Below the pieces are notes generated by a model. The model was not told the DNA's origin, did not search any database, and was given only the letters and a program-made list of their open reading frames with translations. From the NCBI GenBank assembly GCA_002104895.1, contig MCFG01000160.1, forward strand, positions 1-64,000: DNA of 64,000 nucleotides, in the 5' to 3' direction. Positions 1 through 10,436 of the stretch are shown in pieces; position 1 is the first letter of the stretch; the number at the start of each line of letters is the position of its first letter. Both the position numbers and the translations under genes were made by a program. The DNA comes from Anaeromyces robustus. Taxonomy: Eukaryota; Neocallimastigomycota; Neocallimastigomycetes; Neocallimastigales; Neocallimastigaceae.

Positions 1-796
1 AAGGATGACCATAGCCATAACCATAAGGATGACCATAACCATAACCATAACCATGATGACCATGAGTTGCCATAGCAGCTACACCAGCACCAACAGCGGC
101 ACCACCTACAGCATAACCTAATTTTTTACCGGAACTGGAATGCTTTTTATCTGAACTATGATGATGAGTTTTATTATGTTTCCCTGAAGAAGAATGTTTA
201 TGATTTTTAACCATACTTTTATATCTTCCTCTATCAGAAAAGAATACAGCAAGTAACATCATAAACATATTATCAACTCCTGGTGCAATTTCAATACTAA
301 ATTTTGTTGAAATTTTACGATCAATAACTACTCTACAAAGTAAAGGAACACCATCCTTTTCTTTACCATGAAATATACCACAACCATATAATCTCTTATC
401 ACTATCCATATAAAAAGCATCTTTTTGACCATTTGCTAAATTTGTAAATTCTATTTTATATTTTCTACCTGAACTTTTTGGTTTAACTGTCGCAATAACT
501 TTTTTTTCATTTTTACCAAGATAAATATTTTTTTTACCATTACTTGCATCAGCTATGGTAACAATGGGTTTATCATCTAAAGTATAAATTGTTTTTCTTC
601 TTAATTTATTTTTACCTTTAAAATATTTAACTCCATCCAAACCTTTAATTTTAATATTAAATTTTGCAAATATATTACTTGGTCTTTCTATAGTTAAATT
701 TACATTTTGTTGATAAACATATTGATTATCAACAATTGGAATCATTAAATACGGTGGTTGTATTGGTTTTTGTAGTAAATCTTGAAAATATCCCAT
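1..796 (-). CDS. LURP-one-related (LOR / tubby-like) protein, 3' end cut by window
   Basis: Reading on the minus strand from the ATG at 796, an uninterrupted frame of 265 codons runs off the window edge. Residues about 1-175 read as a LOR (DUF567, tubby C-terminal-like) beta-barrel. Supports are an N-terminal run of Pro-rich residues, an 'IYTLDDKPIVTI' strand, a 'YKIEFTNLANGQKDAFYM' segment and the typical closing 'IEIAPGVDNMFMMLLAVFF' hydrophobic helix. After this come a Lys/His/Ser-rich linker, a small Ala/Gly-rich hydrophobic stretch and a Gly-Tyr-His tail (GYGYGHP units) that continues beyond position 1. LOR domains resemble phospholipid scramblases; the role in fungi is not established. 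An A/T-rich leader precedes the ATG. Family call is good; function is unknown. Confidence 0.8.
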   Translation of the reverse strand, partial: MGYFQDLLQKPIQPPYLMIPIVDNQYVYQQNVNLTIERPSNIFAKFNIKIKGLDGVKYFKGKNKLRRKTIYTLDDKPIVTIADASNGKKNIYLGKNEKKVIATVKPKSSGRKYKIEFTNLANGQKDAFYMDSDKRLYGCGIFHGKEKDGVPLLCRVVIDRKISTKFSIEIAPGVDNMFMMLLAVFFSDRGRYKSMVKNHKHSSSGKHNKTHHHSSDKKHSSSGKKLGYAVGGAAVGAGVAAMATHGHHGYGYGYGHPYGYGYGHP

Positions 797-1898
797 TTTT
801 AATATATATACTTATATATATATATATATAAAGATTTACTTTTTTTTTGAAAGTGTATATGTTTTTAATATATTTATATGTTAATTATTTTATTTTAAAA
901 AATATAAATATATATATAAATATATATATATTTTTTTTTAGTTTCTTTATTTTTTTTTTCCTTTTTAAAATTAAATATATTATTTAAAAATTTAAAAAAG
1001 AAAATAAAATAAAAAATTAATAATAAATTATTAATATTTTTTAATTAATTAATTAATTAATTGACAGATAAGAAAAAGGCTTAACAATGAGATAGTTTTA
1101 AAATATAAAACAATTTATTTACTAATTATTATAATATTAATAATATAATAATGGATGGATGATGAAACCTTAAAAAATATTGAAATATAAATATATTAAT
1201 ATTATTTTTTTAATATAATAAAATAAATAAATAAATATATGAATAAATAGATAAATAAATAGATTGATATTTATTATAGAATATATTTATTTATTATTAT
1301 TATTTATTAACTATTATTCATTATTCATTATTTATTAACTATTATTCATTATTCATTATTAATTATCATTATATTACTAATTATTTATTCTTATTCTTCT
1401 TATTATTATTATTCTTACTCATATTCTTATTCTTATTATTATTATTATTTATCATTATTATTATTCATTATTATTATTTATTATAAAACTTTCATTAATA
1501 AATTTTAAAAATTATTTCAATAAAGAAAATTTTTTAAAATTTTCTGTGTTAATTTATTGTGTATATTATATTTGCCAAAAAATAAAACTTTTTATTTTAT
1601 TTTATTTTTTTATTTATTGAATTAAATTATATATTATTATTTTTCTAAAATCATTTCTTTTTTTTATTTTTTCTTTACTTCCTTTTAATAGAAAATCAAG
1701 ATAACTCCAAAAAAATAAAAAATAAAAAAATAATATTATTTGAAATATAATATAAAAAGTGTTTTTCTGTTGTGAATTTCTATAGTCAAAGTTCTCTAAA
1801 ATAAAATATCGTCGAAGGTAAGAACCCCGTATTTGACAACAATATAGGATATGAGAAATAAATGTATTATACATATAATTGTTCTCGTAATACCGTAA
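797..1898. other. A/T-rich intergenic DNA
   Basis: Noncoding stretch with poly-T tracts, (TA)n around 810-930 and (TTATTA)-type simple repeats around 1280-1480. No open frame with coding character was seen. The 103-codon minus-strand frame at 1614-1925 has a transmembrane-like, A/T-driven composition and is not called. Confidence 0.6.
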
Positions 1899-2211
1899 AT
1901 GGATTCTGTCACTCACCAGTGACATTCACAATCTCGCACTGTTGACTTGGAAAGATGGACCTTGTCCGTAGTTATACCTGAAAATCCTAATCTTTCAAGA
2001 CCAGAACAAAGTTTATTGTATATTTGTAAATTACTTTAAATCATAGACTATTTTAAAAATAGAAATTGTTAAAGACACAATTTCTCTTTTTTATTAAAAC
2101 TTTTTTTTTACTAAGATGTTAAATTTAACACAGTTAACAAATAATGCTTTTAATTGAGAAGAAAATTTGTTAGAAGCACCAGAAATTCATAAAATAATAA
2201 ATAGCAAATAA
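1899..2211 (+). pseudogene. Unidentified gene relic (two short frames, each with an in-frame TGA)
   Basis: Composition becomes much less A/T-biased from about 1760 to 2010. From ATG 1899 a frame reads to TAA 2039 with a single in-frame TGA at 1920-1922; its distal part contains 'DLERWTLSVVIPENPNLS' and 'RPEQSLLYICKL'. A second frame from ATG 2116 to TAA 2211 has one in-frame TGA at 2155-2157 and contains 'LLEAPEIHKIINSK'. The protein-like residue choice between stops suggests eroded coding exons. Identity not recognised. A multi-exon live gene is the alternative, but I saw no splice sites that remove the stops. Confidence 0.3.
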
Positions 2212-2729
2212 TTTTATTAAGAATAAAAAAAATATTTTTAATAAATAATTAAACATATGTAACAAAATATAAACCACAAACTACAAAACAAAAATATATA
2301 TAAATATATAATTACATTATAAAATACAAACACAATAAAATAATAATTTATAAACTTAACCATTTAATAATTTTATTTTTATTAAAAATTATTATCATTT
2401 TCCCCTTTTTTTATTAAACAAAATGATTATTATATTTATATATATATTTTTTACTAAAAAAAATAATACATTATTTAATTCTTTTTTATGAAAACTTGGA
2501 AAAAAATATGTTATAATATTAATATATTTATTCTTTTTTTTTTTTTAAAAAAAAATAATATATACATATAAAATATATTATTCAATAAATAGATAAATAA
2601 ACATTTCATTGTTTTATTTATTAATAAAACTTTCATACTATTTATTTATATATTATATTTTAAAAAATATTAATTACTATTAGTTATTTATTTTTTTTTT
2701 CATTTTTTCATTTTTTTTTTATTTATTTT

Positions 2730-3010
2730 TTCTTTTTTTCATAACTTTTATTAATTATTGATCATTAATATAATTTTTTTTTCTTTCTTTCTTTTTTTTC
2801 TTTCTTTCTTTTTTTTCTTCTTTTTCATAATTTTTTTTATTAATTATTTATCATTAATATAAGGTTTTTTTTTTTTTTTCTTTTTCATAATTTTTTTATT
2901 AATTATTTATCATTAATATAAGGTTTTTTTTTTTTTTTTTTTTCTTTTTCATAATTTTTTTATTAATTATTTATCATTAATATAATGTATTTTTTTTTTT
3001 TTTCATTATA
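2730..3010. repeat. Tandem poly-T / 'CATAATTTTTTATTAATTA' repeat
   Basis: A motif of roughly 35 bases (cataatttttt-attaattatttatcattaatataa) recurs about four to five times, separated by variable poly-T tracts, giving an irregular period of about 60-95 bases. It lies downstream of the minus-strand F-box gene end. It continues into a pyrimidine-rich tract (3010-3330) of T and CTTTTT runs with no gene. Confidence 0.6.
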
Positions 3011-3331
3011 ATTTTTATTATTAAGTGTAATTTTTTTTTCTTAACTTTTTTCTTTTATCATTTCATTTCATTTTTTTTTTATACATTTTATTTTTTGATA
3101 TTTATTTATCAATTTTTTTTTTTATTATTATTATTATTATTTTATTTTACTTTTATGTTATATTTTTGTTTATTTGTTCTTTGTTCTTTGTTCTTTTTTT
3201 TCTTTTTTCTTTTTTCTTTTTTTCTTTTTTTCTTTTTTTCTTTTTTTCTTTTTTTCTTTTTTTTTTTTGTTATTATTACTTATATATATATTAACTATTT
3301 AACTTATTTTTTTTTACTTTTTTTTTTTTTT

Positions 3332-4888
3332 TCAATAAACTTCTAAAAATTCAAATAATTCTTCTTGGAATCGAGTTTGAATTGAACTTAATTTAAATTT
3401 TTTAGGATTTAAAGTAATAAATAAATCTGACCATGCTACACAAAGATCTGAATCAAGATTAATTTTTCTTCTTACATAACGACGATATAAATGAATTATA
3501 AGAATAGAATAAAGTTGATTCCAAATAAAATGATCTTTATCAATATTTTTTAAAATATGTATAGCATTAATATCAATATCTCCAACAAAATTTAAAATTA
3601 ATTTTATCATATGAAACTGTTCTGGATTATTTGGAATAGAAGTAAATAGGGTATATAATATTAATTTTTTAACTTGTTGTGAACTACTATGATTAATTAT
3701 CCATCCTAACATATCTTGTTTAAATATAATATTTGGATCCATTAATATCATTTCCATAATAAAATCATTAATATTTAAAAGAATTTCATTTTTTTCATTA
3801 AAAATATTAAGATAATATTCTAATTTATAAAGTCCTATTCCATCCTTTCTTGTCCATGCTTTAAAAGCTAACCTTCTTACTAAATTAAGTTTACTTTCTT
3901 TATCATTATAAAGTTTCCACTTTTTAATAATATTTTTAAGAGTACATGGAGATTCTGAGGAATTATTCAACACATTATAACAAGAACAATTAAATACATT
4001 ATTAGCCATGATAAAGAAAAGGGTATCATTAGAAATTATTAAACCTTTTTCTATCATACAATCTAATAAATTTAATTTACTTTTATTTATAAGTGATATA
4101 ACATCATTTTGGATAGAATTATTGGTATCATTAATGATAGTATTGATATTGATATTTTCATTTTCATTTATATTAATATTATTATTGGTATTGATATTAG
4201 TAAAGATATTAGTAATAACATTACCATGGTTATTACCATTATCATTGCTATGATTATCATTATCAATGTTATGATTATTATTATTATTATTATTATTAGT
4301 ATTAGTATTATTATTAGTAGTAGTAGTATTCATTAAACCATTAAAATTGGTATTATTTACCAAATGAAATCGTTCACGTATCATTTGATCATAATATTTA
4401 TTATTAGTTAAAGATTTACAATCAAAATAAGCTGCAAAATGTATTAAAGGTAATTGACCATCAACGTTACCCCAACCCCATTTTATCCAAGTAAATATAA
4501 TTTCTGGTTCTAAAAGCCATATAACTTCCATAAATTGAAATATTGAACGTATTTGTTTTGAAGTATAGGGTTTTTGAATAAGATTATATGGAATAAAATG
4601 AAAATCATATACGAGATGATGTAAAAAGTTTTTAAGGATTGGAACAATAGAAATATTATTTTTAATTTCATTATAAAAATGAGCTATTGTTTTAATTAAA
4701 GTATTATTAGAATCTAATAGTTTATTTGTGGTAGAAAACATAGATTCAAGAATAGCCATAGGTATAATAGATTCATTTTTAAAACTATTTAAAAGAATAT
4801 TAATAGATTCATTTAAAGAAATTAGAGATTCATAATCTTCAATTAAAAAGTTTAAATTTTGATTTTGACTTTGTTGATTTTGACTTTG

Positions 4889-4960
<72 letters not shown>

Positions 4961-6306
4961 TTCATTATTAATTGAAACTAATTGATATTTTAAATTTGAA
5001 TTTGTCTCTTCTACTAAATGTATATATTGTTTTTTCGATTTTTGATATAAAAATAAAAATAAAGGTAATAAACTTTGATGATAATGATATTGATAATTTT
5101 GATGATTATCAATATTATTATAATAATTCTTTAAATTATCAATAAAAGCTGAATCATTCAAATATCTAAATAAATAAAATATAATAAAAATAATTATTTT
5201 ATAAGAAATAATATAATAAAATATATAATATAATTTAGAAAAAATATTTTATTATATTAATATAAATATATAAATATTAAAGAAGTGAAAAGAAAAAAAA
5301 TTAAAATTAAAATTGAAATTAATAATAAAAAAAAATTATAGATATAAATTTTATTTAATAAATTATTATTATTATTATTATAATAAAAAATATATAATAT
5401 AATGAATAATTATTATTATTAATATATATAAATAAATTTATTTTTTAATTAAATTTTAATTTAATTAAAAATTTAAAAAAAAAAAAAAAAAAAAATTAAA
5501 AATATTTACTTATAAATATTATTGTCATATTGACCATTTTTCACAAAAATTTCTTTACGTTTATTTTCTTTTCGACTGTTAATAGAGTTATTATAATCTT
5601 CATTTATTCCAATTGATTTCTTTAATTTTGGATAAAAATAAGTGAGTGATGGAATACCTAATATTTTACCATCTTTAATACCATTTTTATTTTTTATAAG
5701 GATAGGAATAGCTTGTTCCAAAAAATGTAAATCTAATTTAACACCTCTTTTTAATAAATTTTTCAAAAATTTACTATTTAAATGAGCATGATAAATTGGA
5801 TGAGTAAATAAATATATACAAATGATTTCTTTTTCAATTCTATTTGAAAACCATAAAAATTTTGATGAAACTTCTTTTGCAACATAATACCACTGACGGC
5901 ATACTAAAGAAAAAACCTCTGGATTATCTGATAAAACAAAAATTCTAGTTAAAACTTCAAAATTTAAACGTTTATTATTATACTTAGGAGTAGAAATTTT
6001 ACTAATGTTTTTATTAGAATATAATGAAATATCATTTTTATTATTAGTATTAGTATTAATATTAGTATTTGTTGTATTTTTTATTATATTAACATTTGAA
6101 TAAGGATATTTTTTATGGTCAGGTTGATTTTCAATAATTTTGAATTTTTTAGGTATTGTATTATTATTAGTTTTATTTTCAATATTTGGATTTGAATTTT
6201 CATTTGTTTCTTTTTTAAGAACAGAAACAAAATTTTGGTAAATAGCATTATTAATGCTATTAGAATAAGAATTGTTAATAGTTTTTGCAGTATTACTGTT
6301 AACCAT
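3332..6306 (-). CDS. F-box-like Asn-rich protein, two exons
   Basis: Exon 1 is 6306-5510, intron 5509-5166 (GTAAAT...TTTAG, 344 bp, A/T-rich), exon 2 is 5165-3332; the phases join exactly to give 876 codons plus stop. Exon 2 alone has no ATG start (its frame opens on TTG), which supports splicing. Residues 1-110 are Asn/Ser/Thr-rich. Residues about 114-155 look like an F-box (LNFEVLTRIFVLSD..EVFSLVCRQWYYVAKE), followed by 'LKNLLKRGVKLDLHFLEQAI', a segment typical of F-box/ankyrin-like proteins expanded in gut fungi. Exon 2 adds a poly-Asn tract (about 4893-4960) and a second Asn/Thr-rich insert (about 4100-4330) inside a helical region rich in Leu/Ile/Trp. Expected role is substrate recognition in an SCF-type ubiquitin ligase; the target is unknown. 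Confidence 0.72.
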
Positions 6307-6342
6307 TATTACTGTTTTTATTATTATTATTTATTACTACTA

Positions 6343-6375
<33 letters not shown>

Positions 6376-9300
6376 GTTGTTGTTGTTGTTGTTGTTGTTA
6401 TTGTTGTTATTGTTATTTTATTATTATTATTTTATTTATTATTATTATTATTAATAATTACTTATTATCACTTTTCTTATTATTATTTTACTAATTATTT
6501 TTTTTATTTATTTATTTTTTCTTATAATGGTATTCATTATTATTATTATTATTATAATTATTATTATTATAATTATTATTATTATTGTATGGCTATAAGA
6601 AAAGTTGTTTTTTAGTTAAATTATAAATGAATTATTATATACATACAAATGTTTAATATATTATATTATACGATTGAACCTTTTTTATTAAAGAAAGCAA
6701 AATGCAATAATGAATATGAATACAAAAGTAAAATTATTGAAAAAAAATTAAAATGTTTTCAATAATAAAAACAATAATTTTTATTATTAATATTGAAATT
6801 ATTATTATTATTATTTTTTTTCTCTTTTTGCTGTGGTTATGCGTATGAAGATTGAAATAAATTTTCAATACAGTTTTTAATAATTTTCTATTGATATTTA
6901 TTATACAAAAATAATGGTATTGTTTTTTTTTTATGAAACACTTGTTAAAAATTGTAAATATTTATAGAAAATACGGTTATAAACAACTCCTATTATACAT
7001 TAATAAAATAATCCTTTTCTTATTTTATTATTTTTTATAAAATATAAAAAATATAAAGAATTAATATTTTAAAAAAATATTATTTTAAAAACTATTTCAA
7101 AAATTAAAGTCTAATATACTTGATAATAATTTTTAAATTCAAAATAGCAATATTCTTTTAATAATTAACACTTTTTCTTTTTTCTTTTTGTTCTTTTACT
7201 ATTATAAATATTATTTTATTTTTTTATTTTTTTTACTTAAATATACAATTTTTATGAATTTTCATAAACTTTTTTATATTATAAAAGAGAATTTTATTAA
7301 TTTGAAATATTATAATATATTAAATATTAAACTAAAAAGAAATATTTAATAGAATTTCGCGTGTTTTATAAATAAAAAAAAAGAAAAAAAAAGAATAACT
7401 AATAAAAAAATAACAACGTTTCTTAAAAATAGAAATAAAAACTCTTTTAAAGAAAGAAAAAAAAAAAAAAAAAAAAAAAAGAAGTAATTTTTTAAAAGAA
7501 AATTAATTATATTTGTAATAAAAAAAATATTAAATTTTTATCTTTTTTTGTTTTTTTTTTTTTTTTTTTATTAAATTATTTATTAAATTTTAATAGAATT
7601 AAAGTTTTAATAAAATTATAAATTATTCTTTATATTTTTTATATATTTTTAAATATATTATTTAATTAAAAAAAAAAAAAACCAAGTAAACAAAAAATAT
7701 GGATATAAAAAGTATTTAATTAATACTAATTAATATTAATATTTATATTTAAAAAGAAAATTTTTCTTTTTCTTTTTTGTAATAATAAATTATTTCATTA
7801 CTTATTTATTAATAATTATATTTTATTCACTCAATTTATTATTATTATTATTATTATTCATAATTAATAATTATTATTCATAATTTATAATTATTTATTT
7901 ATTCCTTTTTTTATACTTAAAAAAAATGTAAGAAAAAATATAAAAATTATTAACTTTGTTTCCTTTTTTTTCTTTTCTTTTCTTTTTTTCTTAATTTATA
8001 TATATATATTGTATTTTTTATTATTTCCTATTATTTTACTTTATTATTCAACTTTCTTTTTTAATGTTAATAATTTTATTAACATCAAAGTATTTACGAC
8101 CTTTTTTTTATTTGTATAACAGTATTCCATATAACAATAACAATTATATTTAATTATAATAATAATTGTTCATTTATTTATCTATTTATTTATTTATTTA
8201 TTTATTTATTTATTAATTAATTAATTAATTATTTATTTATTTATTGAGTTTATTTTTTTATTTATTTATTTATTATTCGTTATTTATAATTATTTATAAT
8301 GATTACTCATCAAATATAATTAAATACAAAATATTAAAAAAAAACAAAATATTAAAAAAAGAACTTTTATTTTTATTTCTATTTATATTAATTTTATTAA
8401 CAAAAATAATAATAAAAATAATAATAGTAAAGCATAATAATAAGAAAACATTGACCATAAATAAATATATTAAATAAATAAATAAATAAATAAATAATTA
8501 AATAATTTAAATAAATATATATATATGAATATAATTACCAAAAAAAAAAAAGAAACTTTTTTTTATTAATATTTAAATCATGTTTTTTATGTTTTTTATT
8601 ATTATGAATTAAATTAAAACTTTTTATTAATTAAAAAAAAAAAAAATTTATTTTTTTATATTGAAGGCTAATAATTCATTTTCACTATTAAAAATCATTA
8701 CATAATCAAAAACATGAAAAAAAAAAAAAATGGAAATTAACATTTAATTATTTTAGTATTGTTTAAATTTATAAAATTTATAAAATTTATAAAATTTTTC
8801 AAATGATTAAAAAAAAAATTAATTAAAAAAAAAAAAAAACAAGTGAAAGCATAAAGTGGGAATTAACAAAAATGGCAATATTTTAATTTATTACAAAAAT
8901 GATATTTTATGTTTTCTTGGTATGATGATACCATAAGTATAAAAACCAAAAAATTTTGTAATCAATTAAAAATAACCACAAGAACTAGAATAAATTTTAA
9001 TTTATAATTTTTTAATTTTTTAATTTATAATCTTTAATGTCTCATTTTTTTTTAACTTAACCCTTATAATCTGTAATTTTGGTAATCATATTTGGGAATT
9101 AACATTAACAGTATTAAAAGTGAAATAGAAAAAATATTGAGAATTCAAAGAAAAAAAAATGTTTAAAAAATAATAGATTTTAATAATTATATGTTTATAA
9201 TAATAATGACTAACATACAAAATAACACAATAATAATTATAATAATTATCTTTAAATAAAAATAGTTTATATTTTATATCTTGCCTATCATAGTAATAAT

Positions 9301-10139
9301 AAAACAATTAATTAGTTTTATGCTATTAATTATATTTAAAATAGAATTAATAATTTAACAAAATCTTTAGAAAAAAATATTATTGAAATTTCAAAAATTT
9401 TGTTGTATAGAAAAAACTATACAACATAAAAAAATTGTTTATAAATTAATAAAAGAAAACTACACATAGCAATATATACATAATTTATTATTTATAATTA
9501 ATATTTTATATTAAAAATTTTGAATTATTTATTTTTTATTTTTTCATCTAAAGTGTAATAGTGATAAAACTGTTTTTTTTGTTCTTTTATTCTAACGTAT
9601 TCATTATTTCATAATAGTATAAAATACTTAAAAAAAAAAAAGACTTTGTTGTTTACTTTCATATTCTAGTTTTATATTTTTGCATTATTATTTTTTAATG
9701 TGGTGGTTAAAAATTGACCAATAATAAATGAAAAAATATAAAAATTAGTCATACATTAAATAAAAGAAGTTTGTTTGTCATACATCATCCATAAATAAAA
9801 AAAAAAAGTTTATAATTAATAAAAATAATTGATTTATAAACTTTAGATAATTAATAATTATTCGTTCGTTTATTTATTTATAAATTATAAAATATTTATA
9901 AATAAATAAATAAATAAATAAATAAAAGTATTTTTTTCATTGTAAATTTTATAAATATTGTTTTATATTCATTATATTATATTAAGATAACTATTTTTTA
10001 ATAAAATAATTTATTTTAATTTTAAAATTGAAAAAATATATATATATATATATATGTATATATATGATTACAAAATAATTAGACTAACATATGGATATAT
10101 CTCCCATAAGTACATTGCAATATATATAATTATAATTAT
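6307..10139. other. A/T-rich intergenic DNA, no gene seen
   Basis: Almost four kilobases of very A/T-rich sequence. It contains (TTA)n and (TTG)n runs just upstream of the F-box gene (6310-6460), poly-A/poly-T tracts and (TTTA)n near 8170-8280 and 9900. Open frames here are Ile/Tyr/Phe/Asn strings generated by simple repeats. No tRNA-like fold or conserved motif was noticed. Confidence 0.55.
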
Positions 10140-10147
10140 GAACAATA

Positions 10148-10270
10148 TTTATTTATTTATTTATTTATTTATTAATATATTTATTTATTTATTAATATAT
10201 TTATTTATTTATTTATTAATATATTTATTTATTTATTTATTAATATATTTATTTATTTATTTATTTATAT
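10148..10270. repeat. (TTTA)n array with 'ATATATTTA' interruptions
   Basis: Tetranucleotide repeat about 120 bases long, regularly broken by TATA, ending about 160 bases before the ankyrin gene start. The frame translating to LFIYLFIY through it is a repeat artefact. Confidence 0.8.
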
Positions 10271-10385
10271 TATTAAATAAAATAATAATATAAAATTTGG
10301 TTTCAACATATTAAATAAAGTATTTTTAAAAACAAATAACCTACTATATATATAAATTTTTTTTTTAAAAAAAAAAAAGGATTAT

Positions 10386-10436
10386 ATGAAAGACAAAATA
10401 ATTGATTTAATTAAAAATATATATATATATATATGA
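10386..10436 (+). promoter_or_regulatory. Upstream ORF duplicating the start of the ankyrin gene
   Basis: A 16-codon uORF (ATG 10386, stop TGA 10434-10436) encodes MKDKIIDLIKN followed by an Ile-Tyr string from a (TA)n tract. Its stop codon overlaps the main ATG at 10433 as ATGA. Codons 1-11 are a direct copy of the main ORF start (MNDKIIDLIKN), so it arose by local tandem duplication. The (TA)n tract sets the frame: one TA fewer would put the upstream ATG in frame with the ankyrin ORF. The sequence shows the layout; a translational role is inferred. Confidence 0.55.

Noticed and set aside
6235-6615. 126-codon Tyr/Ile/Leu ORF antisense to the F-box gene start
   Set aside because: Generated by TTA/TTG trinucleotide repeats; looks like a membrane protein only by composition.
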